DNA from: JAOUGY01 sp963785075
GTDB taxonomy: Bacteria > Actinomycetota > Acidimicrobiia > Spongiisociales > ZC4RG35
Length of the DNA: 64,000 nt
Direction of reading: 5' to 3'
Assembly (NCBI GenBank): GCA_963785075.1
Contig: CAWATW010000004.1
Coordinates: 62,001-126,000 of the forward strand
Each line of letters begins with the position of its first letter. Within the stretch, counting starts at the first letter, position 1. The translations under genes and the position numbers were made by a program. Below the pieces are notes generated by a model that saw only the letters and a list, made by a program, of their open reading frames with translations, was not told where the DNA came from and made no database searches. Below, piece by piece: positions 8,736 to 17,030 of the stretch.

Positions 8736-9234
8736 TCAGATGGTCGCGACACTTGGAACCGGCTCTACGTTGCCTGCCCGCTCGAGCCGATCGCGAATGT
8801 CGATCAGCCGCCTCGACAGCCGAGGCTCGAGGATCAGGCCGATCAACCAATCCGAACGGACGCAGCACCCCGCTCGTCACCAGTGTTTCCTGCTGGCGGA
8901 GCACGGTGTGGGTGTCGCAGGGAGTGAGGGTGTAGACGAGGTCGCCGCGCATGTTGCCGCCCCACAAGCGCAACACCAGCAACCGTCCAGGCTCGATCGC
9001 CGTCACCTCGGACCACATTGTCAGCGTGCGCCCCAGGCCCAACCTCACCACTTCGCGCCACCGCGTACCGACCGCGGTCGGTCCTTGCGGGGTCTTCTCC
9101 ATGACAGCCACCGGAGAACCGGGGACCGTCGCAAAGTCCTGGACATCGGCGAGCAACGCGAACACGTCCTGGGCGCTTCGCTCTATGCGCACAGAGCCGT
9201 CGAAGCGCACGGTCAACTCCACGTCGACCGACAC
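8736..9234 (-). pseudogene. SRPBCC-fold protein with C-terminal frameshift
   Basis: The first frame, from the GTG at 9234, reads 'RIERSAQDVFALLADVQDF' and 'VGTRWREVVRLGLGRTLTM', typical of SRPBCC (polyketide cyclase/START-like) ligand-binding proteins. Near 8850, after 'SGVLRPFG', the natural sequence moves by one base into 'WLIGLILEPRLSRRLIDI' and 'RDRLERAG', with a stop at 8736. This is the usual C-terminal helix of the fold. The unshifted frame gives a random Arg-rich tail. Intact length would be about 165 residues. The change is a single-base indel, either real or an assembly error. No ligand is predicted. Confidence 0.7.
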
Positions 9235-9464
9235 CAGGCTCGCGCCGATCGGCGCCGGACGCCAGGACCAGATGGCAGGTATTCCACCACCCGGCGACCA
9301 TCCTCCCGATGGTCGGAAACGAGAGAGCTGTCTGAGTCTGCGCGCGGACCATCGGATCGGCCTACTCCCTCGCGACCAGGCGGCCATTGGTTGTGACCAT
9401 CTCCGCTTCCGTCGACGCTCGCGATGGAAGACGATGTCGACGTAGGAGGAATGTGGAGGCATGT

Positions 9465-10547
9465 ATGCGGCGTCTCGTCATTCCCATCGTCGCTGCCATG
9501 GCGCTGGCCGGGTGCGGGGGCACTGAGAGCGCGGAGCCGGGGTCGACAACCACGGAGCCGGCGGTCGAAGCGCCCACGACGACCGCGTCAACGGCCAGGG
9601 TCACCACCATTGTTTCGACCACGATCCCGAGCACAGCCGAGTCCACCACGACACCCGTGCAACAGGGTCCACCGCGTCTGTTGGTGGCCGATGGCCGCGG
9701 TGTCCGGGTGCTCGACGATGGACGGGTGGTTGAGGTGTTCGTCGAAGGGGAGCCGATATCGGTCGCCTTGCCCGATCTGACCGGCGGAGTGGTGTTCCAA
9801 CGTGCAGCCGAAGACTCACCGATCGAGCGGATCCCCCGATCAGGTGATCAATCGGAGGTGCTGGTTCCGGGCAGAGCATGGCTGGAGGACGTCACCGCCC
9901 TTGACGGTCGAACCCAGGTGGTCTACGGCACGGTGGTCGAGGACCCGGCCCTAGGAAGCGCCGAGGAGGCAGCGACGTACCATTTGAACACCTACGACCT
10001 CGAAGCCGGAGTCGGGACCGACCTGGGAATCGTGGCGCATTTCGAGAGCTCCTGGACCCACTTCGACCTGGGACAGGAGCGAATGCTGGTGCTGACTGCC
10101 ACCTACGGCGAACCCGACGCCTGCGGTGCCGTCTGGAATCGCAGCCAGCTGATGGACATTGCCGGCCCCGACGCCATGATCGGGGTAGCCGGGCCGTTCT
10201 TCCGCCGTTGCGACTTCGGACCGGGCGCCGAAGGCGCCACGGGCAGCCTTCGGGCGGGCCTCGCCCCCGACGAGTCGACCGTCGCATACATCGAAACCGT
10301 GACACGGGAAGGCGGGTCCGCCACCACGTTCGTTGTGATCGACCCGGTGACCCTGAGCGAGCTACGACGGGTGGCACTGGAGCCACCGTTCGACTCCGCT
10401 CATCTCGACTGGGATGGCACTTACGCGGTGGTCGGCGACTGGGAAGGCACGGTGCGACTGCTGATCGGTCCCGATGACACCGTCACCGACCTGGCAACGC
10501 CGGCGTCGGGCGAGTCGAGCTACTTCCTGTGGAGGCAAGGCACCTGA
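9465..10547 (+). CDS. Lipoprotein with Thr-rich linker and beta-propeller-like domain
   Basis: The ATG at 9465 has GGAGG five bases upstream. The 360-residue product has lipobox LAGC and a long Ser/Thr/Pro linker (about residues 20-65) typical of cell-wall-spanning actinobacterial lipoproteins. The globular part contains repeated strand blocks ('RLLVADGRGVRVLDDGRVV', 'GQERMLVLTATYGEPDACG', 'LAPDESTVAYIETV', 'HLDWDGTYAVVGDWEG'). These resemble blades of a WD/TolB-like propeller, with a late 'SPDG'-like turn. It is likely co-transcribed with the next lipoprotein gene, 14 nt downstream. Function unknown. Confidence 0.7.
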   Translation: MRRLVIPIVAAMALAGCGGTESAEPGSTTTEPAVEAPTTTASTARVTTIVSTTIPSTAESTTTPVQQGPPRLLVADGRGVRVLDDGRVVEVFVEGEPISVALPDLTGGVVFQRAAEDSPIERIPRSGDQSEVLVPGRAWLEDVTALDGRTQVVYGTVVEDPALGSAEEAATYHLNTYDLEAGVGTDLGIVAHFESSWTHFDLGQERMLVLTATYGEPDACGAVWNRSQLMDIAGPDAMIGVAGPFFRRCDFGPGAEGATGSLRAGLAPDESTVAYIETVTREGGSATTFVVIDPVTLSELRRVALEPPFDSAHLDWDGTYAVVGDWEGTVRLLIGPDDTVTDLATPASGESSYFLWRQGT

Positions 10548-10561
10548 ATGAGGTGAGGACG

Positions 10562-11290
10562 ATGCGTCAAGTGATGATCTGCCTGACCCTCGCCATGGTC
10601 GTCGGCTGTGCCGGTGAACCTGGACACGCACCGGATTCCACCGAACGATCAGCCGCCGGCCCGACAACCGCGGTGGAGGCGACCGCGACCACGACTCGAC
10701 CGACCACGACCACGACCACGACCACGACCCAACCGACAACGACCACCACGACCACGCCGGCGGACGGGGCGACGATCGTGCTCCGTCACGACGGCCTTGG
10801 TGTGGTGTCGTTTGGACAGCCGGTCGACGAGGTCATGGAGGTGCTCACCAGCCTGCTCGGCCCACAGGGCTGGGACGAGATCCAGCAGTCGCCCGACGTC
10901 GACCGCTCCGTTGCGTGGGGCGACGCCGGAGAGGAAGTCCTCTACGTTCAATTCACCTTCTGGGACCACTTCGCCGCAGGCGGGTCGGCACCCGAGCCGC
11001 CCGGACCAATGCCGGAGGGACCGGTCTTCCACTACTACCTGACGAAGTCCGATCAGTTCGCCACCGAGGAAGGCGTCACGATCGACTCCACGATGAGCGA
11101 TCTGGTGGCCGCCTACCCGGATCTCAGGATCACGGAGAACTGTGCCGGCGACGGTTTCACGGAGTTCGTGGTGGATCCACCTGGGGGCTGGCTCCAACTC
11201 CCGATCTTCGGCCTGCTCGACGGCGGGTTGGACGATCAGGCCACCCGAATCGTCTACATCGGAGCCGGATGGGACCGGTCCCCATGCTGA
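10562..11290 (+). CDS. Lipoprotein with poly-Thr linker
   Basis: The ATG at 10562 follows GAGGTGAGG. The 242-residue product has a signal peptide ending in lipobox VVGC, then an extreme Thr-rich linker (about residues 38-66) encoded by near-perfect ACC/ACG triplet repeats. The C-terminal ~170 residues ('DGLGVVSFGQPVDEVMEVL', 'ITENCAGDGFTEFVV') form a domain that recurs beside Thr-rich linkers in actinobacterial lipoproteins, but I cannot name it. It lies 14 nt after another lipoprotein gene and probably forms an operon with it. It is exported and membrane anchored. Confidence 0.7.
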   Translation: MRQVMICLTLAMVVGCAGEPGHAPDSTERSAAGPTTAVEATATTTRPTTTTTTTTTQPTTTTTTTPADGATIVLRHDGLGVVSFGQPVDEVMEVLTSLLGPQGWDEIQQSPDVDRSVAWGDAGEEVLYVQFTFWDHFAAGGSAPEPPGPMPEGPVFHYYLTKSDQFATEEGVTIDSTMSDLVAAYPDLRITENCAGDGFTEFVVDPPGGWLQLPIFGLLDGGLDDQATRIVYIGAGWDRSPC

Positions 11291-11442
11291 GGATCAACCG
11301 TGCATTGCTTGGGCCTTCTTCGCAGAAGCCTCGGGTGGCCCTTTCAAGACGATCGCCTTGAAGAGGTCAAGAACGCGGTTCTGTCCTGGCAGGCTGCCGG
11401 CAGCCGCTGACCCTCCTGCACCGCTGTCCTAGCCTGGGCCAC

Positions 11443-12180
11443 GTGCCAGAGTCAGCCGGAATCGTCGCGGCCTCGGTCCTGACCGCATACAACCTGATCC
11501 AGAATCTCGTCGTGACCGACGAGGGATACGTCCCGGCCAACCTGGCGGTTGCAGCGGGGCTCGTCGCCCTGGGTCGCCGGTCCGGCCTCTCCTGGGAGGA
11601 ACTCGGCCTGAGCCGGGACCACGTTCGATCCGGCCTGATCGTAGGTGGGTCGGCGGCCGGCGTGGCGACGGCGGCCACCTTGGTGGCGACGCGCATCCCC
11701 GGGTTCCGATCGGTCCTCCGGGACGAACGTGCCAAGGGGCACAGCCGAACAAGGGCGACTTTTCAAACGTTGGTGCGCTTCCCACTCGGCACGGCGCTGT
11801 TCGAGGAGATCGCATTTCGAGGCGTTCTCGATGGCTTGTGGCGTCGGCGGCGGGGCGATCGCGCCGCCCGCACCGTCTCGGCGGTGGCCTTCGGCGCCTG
11901 GCACCTCGTACCCACCTACCGGCTGTATCCCGGCATGGGTCTGGGATCCGGACGCGATCCCCGAGAGCGGCTCTGGGCAGCGGGTTCCGGTGCGCTGGCG
12001 GCAGGAGCCTCCGGGCTTCTCTTCACGACCCTGCGTGAGCGCGCGGGCAGCGTCGTAGGACCCTGGATCGCCCACACCGCCTTCAACGTGACTTCGTATC
12101 TCGCCGCCCGGTGGGCGTGGAGCCTCAGCGATCAGACCGAGCCACCCCGAAGCATGCTCGCCGAGCGCCCGGTGTCCTGA
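11443..12180 (+). CDS. CPBP family intramembrane glutamic endopeptidase
   Basis: A 245-residue multi-helix membrane protein with the three CPBP (Abi/CAAX-protease-like) motifs in order: 'FEEIAFRGVLDGL' (motif 1, E-E-x3-R), 'FGAWHLVP' (motif 2, His) and 'IAHTAFN' (motif 3, H-x3-N). These provide the intramembrane catalytic glutamates and histidines. GTG start at 11443. Bacterial members act in peptide maturation, immunity to bacteriocins or protein quality control; no peptide or bacteriocin gene lies nearby. It stands alone between a lipoprotein gene and an acyltransferase. Confidence 0.85.
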   Translation: MPESAGIVAASVLTAYNLIQNLVVTDEGYVPANLAVAAGLVALGRRSGLSWEELGLSRDHVRSGLIVGGSAAGVATAATLVATRIPGFRSVLRDERAKGHSRTRATFQTLVRFPLGTALFEEIAFRGVLDGLWRRRRGDRAARTVSAVAFGAWHLVPTYRLYPGMGLGSGRDPRERLWAAGSGALAAGASGLLFTTLRERAGSVVGPWIAHTAFNVTSYLAARWAWSLSDQTEPPRSMLAERPVS

Positions 12181-12244
12181 GCTCTCCCGAGAACGGCCTA
12201 TCGCTGACATCCGGCTCTACCGATGAGAGAGTCCGAGGCGTCAC

Positions 12245-13420
12245 ATGGAGTTGACGCCTCTGGAGGTGGCGGCTGTGACGGATGTTGCGTCTGCTTCGCA
12301 CGCGGCACGATCCGGTTTTCGCCGACGTCACGCCTCCATCGACAACCTCAAGGTGGTGCTGGTCACGGGTGTGGTCGTTGGCCACACCACGATGGCCTGG
12401 ACGGGAGTGGGCGACTGGGTGTTCCGCGAACCTCCGGTCAGGGAGCCGCTGCTCTCGTTCCTCGTTCTCATCGCGGTGATCGGTGCGCTCTTCGCCATCC
12501 CGGTCTTCTTCTTCGTCGCCGGCATGTTCACACCGGCCTCGCTGGAGCGAAAGGGCCTCGGACGGTTCCTGGTCGAGCGTCTCGTGCGACTCGGGCTCCC
12601 GATGCTCTTCTTCGTGATCTTCCTGAGTCCGGTCGTCGAGTACGTCGATCCGGGCAATGCCGAATGGGATCGTGGGTTCGGGCCGTTCATCCTCCACATC
12701 TGGTGGCCGCCCGCCCCTGGACCCACCTGGTTCCTCGGTGTGCTCTTCGTCTTCTCGGCGGCCTACGGCGTGGCTCGGACGATCTGGCCGAGAAGACCGT
12801 CCGGGTCCGCAGTCTCGGCGCCGCGCTCGTTGGCCACGATCGTGATCGCGATGGCGGTGACCTCCTACTTCGTGAGGATGCAGGTGCCATTGGGCGTCGA
12901 ATTCGGCCGGTTGGCGTTGGGACAGACTCCTGGATGGGTCGCGGGCTTCGGCCTCGGGGTGATGGCCGGGGAACGGAATTGGCTCGAACGGCGACCTTGT
13001 TCCGTCTCGTCGCTCACCCGGCGGCTGGCGTGGCTCGGGCTCGTTGCCACCGCCGCGTTCATAGGGACCGCGGCCGCCACCGGAGCCGACATTGACACCT
13101 ACGCCGGGGGCGGAACGTGGCAGTCGTTCTTGATGGCCGCGCTGGAAGGGTCCCTCGTCGTCGGCATGTCGTTCTGGCTCGTCGACGTCTTCGACCGGCG
13201 TTTCGCTCACCAGACCGGGCTCGTCCGCGAGCTGAGCCGGTCGTCCTACGCCGCGTTCGTGGTGCATCAGGTGGTTCTCGTCGGTCTCGTGCTCGCCACG
13301 CGGCTCACCCCGCTCGCCCCCGAGATCGAATACCTCGCGGTTTGCGTGCTGGGTGTCATGCTCAGCTTCGGGTTGGGTGCGCTGCTCGTGCGGATCCCGA
13401 GCGCCGGAAAGGTGATCTGA
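12245..13420 (+). CDS. Acyltransferase 3 family membrane protein
   Basis: A 391-residue integral membrane protein with about ten predicted helices. It starts the acyltransferase-3 (PF01757, OpgC/OafA-like) core with 'ASIDNLKVVLVTGVVVGHT' and has the conserved 'FVVHQVVLV' element near the end. The family transfers acyl groups to extracytoplasmic carbohydrates, lipids or antibiotics. ATG start at 12245. Its stop codon TGA shares one base with the ATG of the next gene (TGATG), so the two are translationally coupled. The acceptor is unknown, but coupling to a radical SAM enzyme suggests a joint modification pathway. Confidence 0.8.
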   Translation: MELTPLEVAAVTDVASASHAARSGFRRRHASIDNLKVVLVTGVVVGHTTMAWTGVGDWVFREPPVREPLLSFLVLIAVIGALFAIPVFFFVAGMFTPASLERKGLGRFLVERLVRLGLPMLFFVIFLSPVVEYVDPGNAEWDRGFGPFILHIWWPPAPGPTWFLGVLFVFSAAYGVARTIWPRRPSGSAVSAPRSLATIVIAMAVTSYFVRMQVPLGVEFGRLALGQTPGWVAGFGLGVMAGERNWLERRPCSVSSLTRRLAWLGLVATAAFIGTAAATGADIDTYAGGGTWQSFLMAALEGSLVVGMSFWLVDVFDRRFAHQTGLVRELSRSSYAAFVVHQVVLVGLVLATRLTPLAPEIEYLAVCVLGVMLSFGLGALLVRIPSAGKVI

Positions 13421-14766
13421 TGACTCTCGGGTCGACCGCGACGTCGTTGGGAGGCGGCTCCTCCGAGGATCGGGCACATTCCCCGCGCCACGCCGATGGT
13501 CGAGTGCTTCGGCTCTTCGGTGTCTCCTTCGTCAGACCGGACCCGACTCCGAGTCCAGACCAGGTGATGGGCTGGTTCGATGCGGCGCCCGGGTTGTACC
13601 TGCACGTCCCGTTCTGCCGAACCCTTTGTCCGTTCTGTCCGTACAACAAGGTGCCCTTTCGTGACGATCTGGCCGCCCGCTACATGCGCCGGCTGGAGCG
13701 TGAGGTCGATGCCTATCGGGCGGCGTCCAGCGGTCCCTTTCCGTCGCTGTACGTCGGAGGTGGTACGCCCACGCTGTGCCTCGACGGACTCGCCGAGATC
13801 CTTCCACGCCTCCCGGTGACCGGGGAACGGGCGATCGAAGTCCTCCCGACCCACATGAGCAGGGACTGGGCGAACCGGATCATCGACGCCGGGTTCGATT
13901 TTGTCAGCCTCGGCGTGCAGTCATTCGACAACAGGGTGCTTCGGAGGCTCCGGCGTCCCACCTCCCCGAACGCCAATCGCCGGGCGATCGAAGCGGCGAT
14001 CGGACGGTTCAGCTGCGTGGACGTCGACCTGATATTCGATGCTGCCTACGACAGCCCGGGGATCCTTCTCGACGACTTGCGGACCTGCTTCGAGTACGGC
14101 GTCGACCAGGTGTCCACCTACCCCCTGATGCGTTTCGGGTACACGCCATTTGGGAAGGGCCGGCACGATCGGCGCAAGGAGCATGTGCTGCTCCGACAGG
14201 CATCCGACCTCGCCCACACCTGGGGCTACGAGCGACGATCCGTGTGGACCTTCAACCGGATCGGGTCGCCTTCGTACACGTCGATCACCCGGCCCTTCTT
14301 CCTCGGCCTCGGGGCGGGAGCGGCCAGCTACACGGGATCGACGTTCCTCCTCGATCACTTCGGTCTGGATCAATACGTGCGGGCGATCGACGAAGGGCGT
14401 CTCCCGATCGCTCGCCTCGCTCGCCTCCCGAACGTCGCCGCTGCCGCCTATCGGACCTTCTGGCAGGCCTACACGGGCCGGATCCCACTCGAGTCCGGCG
14501 ATCCTCTGCTCGACGATCCGCTCGCACGGGCCGCCTCAAAGATGGCCCGTGGATGCGGGTGGCTGCGTCGTACCGGTGATGCTCTGGTCCTCACCGGTTC
14601 GGGGTACGACAGGTACCACGACCTCGAACGCTGGGTCACTTATCACTTCATCGAGCCGCTGTGGGAAGAGATGATGAGGGAGCACGACTCGGACGCCCGA
14701 GCCGTCGACTCCCCGGGGACCGGCTTCGGGCTCGATCACGCAGCCCTGAAGATGAACCCCCAATAG
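13420..14766 (+). CDS. HemN/HemW-like radical SAM protein
   Basis: A 448-residue protein with the radical SAM cluster motif C-x3-C-x2-C in 'CRTLCPFCPYNK' (normally CxxxCxYC in HemN/HemW). It also has 'SLYVGGGTPTL' (GGGTP, SAM-binding) and 'FVSLGVQSFDNRVL', a strong HemN/W-type signature. The C-terminal half contains 'GAGAASYTGSTFLLDHF' in place of the usual HemN_C pattern, so it is a divergent subfamily rather than a housekeeping coproporphyrinogen dehydrogenase. The start overlaps the acyltransferase stop by one base. The 3' end overlaps the convergent DUF35 gene by 31 nt. Heme chaperone or anaerobic oxidase activity is not claimed; a cyclopropane- or lipid-modifying role (as in some HemN-like methylases) is equally possible. 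Confidence 0.75.
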   Translation: MTLGSTATSLGGGSSEDRAHSPRHADGRVLRLFGVSFVRPDPTPSPDQVMGWFDAAPGLYLHVPFCRTLCPFCPYNKVPFRDDLAARYMRRLEREVDAYRAASSGPFPSLYVGGGTPTLCLDGLAEILPRLPVTGERAIEVLPTHMSRDWANRIIDAGFDFVSLGVQSFDNRVLRRLRRPTSPNANRRAIEAAIGRFSCVDVDLIFDAAYDSPGILLDDLRTCFEYGVDQVSTYPLMRFGYTPFGKGRHDRRKEHVLLRQASDLAHTWGYERRSVWTFNRIGSPSYTSITRPFFLGLGAGAASYTGSTFLLDHFGLDQYVRAIDEGRLPIARLARLPNVAAAAYRTFWQAYTGRIPLESGDPLLDDPLARAASKMARGCGWLRRTGDALVLTGSGYDRYHDLERWVTYHFIEPLWEEMMREHDSDARAVDSPGTGFGLDHAALKMNPQ

Positions 14767-15083
14767 TCGTCGTAGATCTCGCGGCGCACCACCCCGACCC
14801 GTCCCTCGACCTCCATCCCGAGCACGGGCTCCTCGATCTCCAACTGCCCCACCACCCGCACCCCCTCGGCGAGCTCGACCACACCCAGGCCCAGTCGCGC
14901 CACCGCGTATTGAGCAGGCAGGTTGTGGACGTGGGTGAAGGTGACCAAGGTTCCGGAGGTGGGCAACGGCTCGGGGTCGAACTCGAAGAACTCGAGGTTG
15001 CCGCACGACCTGCAACGCATCCGGAACGGATAGTGAAGAGTCCCACATGCCCGGCAACGGTATCCGAGGATCCGACGATGCAT
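14736..15083 (-). CDS. DUF35 zinc-ribbon/OB-fold acyl-CoA associated protein
   Basis: A 115-residue protein with an N-terminal rubredoxin-like zinc ribbon (C-x2-C at 'YRCRACG' and 'MRCRSCG'), then an OB fold with 'GTLVTFTHVHNLP'. This is the standard DUF35 partner of thiolases and HMG-CoA synthases, where it forms a tight complex and helps bind CoA. The ATG at 15083 has a strong GAGGGAGGG site; earlier in-frame starts would run into the thiolase gene. It directly follows the thiolase gene (2 nt apart). It is the last gene of the minus-strand operon. Confidence 0.85.
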   Translation of the reverse strand: MHRRILGYRCRACGTLHYPFRMRCRSCGNLEFFEFDPEPLPTSGTLVTFTHVHNLPAQYAVARLGLGVVELAEGVRVVGQLEIEEPVLGMEVEGRVGVVRREIYDDYWGFIFRAA

Positions 15084-15085
15084 GA

Positions 15086-16261
15086 TCAGCCCTCCCTCTT
15101 GAACGTGAGGCACACGACGTTGTTGCCGAATCCGCCGAAGTTGCACGTGAACCCGATCGAAGCGTCGACCACCTGGCGGCCACCTGCCTCGTGGCGGAGC
15201 TGGGTGACGATCTCATGGGCCTGCGCGATACCGGTGGCTCCGACCGGGTGGCCCCTCCCCTTCAGTCCACCCGACACGTTGATGGGTATCGAGCCGCCGA
15301 GGGCCGTGTCGCCCTTCTCGAGCGCCAGGTGGCCTTCGCCCTTGGCGAAGAACCCCACCTCCTCGCTCTGGGCGATCTCGAGGATCGTGAAGGCATCGTG
15401 GAGCTCGGCGACGTGCACGTCCGGCGGCGACAATCCTGCCATCTCGAGCGAGCGTCGTGCGGCGATCCGCACCGCGGTGAGCTCGGTCGGATCGGGGCGC
15501 TCGGCGACCACGTGGGTGTCGGTGGCCTGTCCGATTCCGGCGAGACGGACCCGGGGCCGGTCGATCCGGTCCATCACCGCCTCGCTCACGAGCAGCAGAC
15601 ACGCTCCCCCATCCGACACCGGGCAGCAGTCGAAGAACCTCAATGGCTCGGCCACATACGGGTTGTTCGTCATCGCCTCCGGCGAATCGAGAACTCCCTC
15701 CAACGTGATGGGCTGCTGGAGGTGGGCGAACTGATTGGCCAGCGCCTGGTTCTGGTTCTTCACGGCCACCATGGCGAGATGACGCTCGGTCACCCCGTGC
15801 TTCTCCATGTAGAGGCGGGTGAACATCGCGGCGTGAGCGGGCAGGGTGACGCCGTAGATGTACTCGGCGAGCGGGTGGGTCAGTGTTGCGACGAAGTCTG
15901 TCGCCTCGAGGTTGTTGACCTCTCGCATGCGCTCCGCCCCGGTGACGAGCACGCTCTCGTACATGCCCGACGCGATCCCGAGGAAACCCTGCTTGATGGC
16001 AGACGCCCCGGATGCCGGACCGTTCTCGATCGTCTCGGCACCCGCCGGAGTCAGCGAGAGCGAATCGACGACCGCTGACGCCAGCCCGGTCTGATGGGCG
16101 AGCCTGCCGCCGCCCATGTTGGCCACATACACCTGGTCGACCTCGGCGACTCCGGCATCCTTCATCGCCGCCATCGCCGGATAGGCGGCGATCTCGACGA
16201 GTGGATATTCGAGCCGTCCGAAGCTCGTGATGCCGATACCGGCAACGTACACCTCACGCAT
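15086..16261 (-). CDS. Thiolase-fold protein lacking the nucleophilic cysteine
   Basis: A 391-residue member of the SCP-x/acetyl-CoA acetyltransferase-like thiolase family that works with DUF35 proteins. The GHP motif (G-H-P-V-G-A-T-G, His338), the C-terminal cysteine (Cys373 in 'TCNFGGFG') and the 'ELHDAF' block are all present. At the usual nucleophile site, where active thiolases read E-x-x-C-A-S-G, it reads E-N-G-P-A-S-G with Pro82 instead of Cys. It may therefore use Cys373 differently, act as a scaffold, or do a Cys-independent reaction such as acyl-CoA hydrolysis or Claisen cleavage. Its start overlaps the end of the upstream GNAT-like gene by 8 nt. Confidence 0.85.
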   Translation of the reverse strand: MREVYVAGIGITSFGRLEYPLVEIAAYPAMAAMKDAGVAEVDQVYVANMGGGRLAHQTGLASAVVDSLSLTPAGAETIENGPASGASAIKQGFLGIASGMYESVLVTGAERMREVNNLEATDFVATLTHPLAEYIYGVTLPAHAAMFTRLYMEKHGVTERHLAMVAVKNQNQALANQFAHLQQPITLEGVLDSPEAMTNNPYVAEPLRFFDCCPVSDGGACLLLVSEAVMDRIDRPRVRLAGIGQATDTHVVAERPDPTELTAVRIAARRSLEMAGLSPPDVHVAELHDAFTILEIAQSEEVGFFAKGEGHLALEKGDTALGGSIPINVSGGLKGRGHPVGATGIAQAHEIVTQLRHEAGGRQVVDASIGFTCNFGGFGNNVVCLTFKREG

Positions 16262-17012
16262 GCTGCGCCTCCCGTTCCATGAGTCGCCGTTGTGCGATCA
16301 ACGCCGTGCCGGTGCCGTCGTAGTCTGCGCGGGTGGCCGCCAGTAGATCTGCCGGTGGCCGCGGGGGGTCCGACGGTGGCAGAATCCCGGCCATCGCCGT
16401 TGCGAGCAGGTCTTCAGGCACCGGGCGACGACCGACGACGAGCTTGTCGCGTGCACGGTCGAAGAGGGCCCTCGTGAGCGCGTACGACGGCACGCCTCCG
16501 AGCTCGTGCGGGGTCTCGAACCGTCGGCCCAGCTGATACTCGATCATCCAGCGCCGGAACCCGATCGGCGACTCGGCCACGATGAGCACCTCGTCGTGGC
16601 CGAGGATGTCGATGTGGTACTCCATCTTTGCGGCGAAGGAGTGGGCGCCGATGCGGAGTCCCCGCCGGAGGGCGAGGGTGTGCAGCGACATCCCCACACC
16701 GGGCCGCACCTGCCGTCCGTTGACGATCGCCGCCAGCTCTCCGTCGATCTGGGCCACGAGGACGTATTCGTCCTGAACCCGATGACGGAAGTAGGCGAGC
16801 AACTCGGCGTAGACACGGGCCGCCACGATGTCGTAGAAGTCCCGCTCCACACCAAGCAGGGGCTCGACGTGTTCGAGCAGGGTCGGGACATCGTCGCGGC
16901 CGACCTGCCGGATGACCATGGGCTCGCCACTCGCCAGCGTGACCCACTTCGCCGGATAGGGCGGCATCGGCGAGTCCACAGGCCGCAGGACCTGCTCCAG
17001 ATCGACAGCCAT
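16254..17012 (-). CDS. GNAT-like protein in the Mo-hydroxylase operon
   Basis: A 252-residue protein. Residues about 30-150 ('MVIRQVGRDDVPTLLEHVE', 'EYVLVAQIDGELAAIVNGR', 'LALRRGLRIGAHSFAAKME') follow the GNAT fold order. The acetyl-CoA loop is only loosely R-x-x-G-x-G-like, so substrate and even activity are uncertain. A proline-rich linker and a helical tail follow. It lies between the Mo subunit gene (18 nt) and the thiolase gene (8-nt overlap), so it belongs to the operon. Possible roles are acyl transfer to or from an intermediate, or assembly of the complex. Confidence 0.55.
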   Translation of the reverse strand: MAVDLEQVLRPVDSPMPPYPAKWVTLASGEPMVIRQVGRDDVPTLLEHVEPLLGVERDFYDIVAARVYAELLAYFRHRVQDEYVLVAQIDGELAAIVNGRQVRPGVGMSLHTLALRRGLRIGAHSFAAKMEYHIDILGHDEVLIVAESPIGFRRWMIEYQLGRRFETPHELGGVPSYALTRALFDRARDKLVVGRRPVPEDLLATAMAGILPPSDPPRPPADLLAATRADYDGTGTALIAQRRLMEREAQHA

Positions 17013-17030
17013 TCGAGACCTCCTTCGGTG

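Noticed and set aside
12125..13477. 450-codon minus-strand frame over the acyltransferase gene
   Set aside because: Highly charged Glu/Arg/His composition, no domains, and complements a clear membrane protein.
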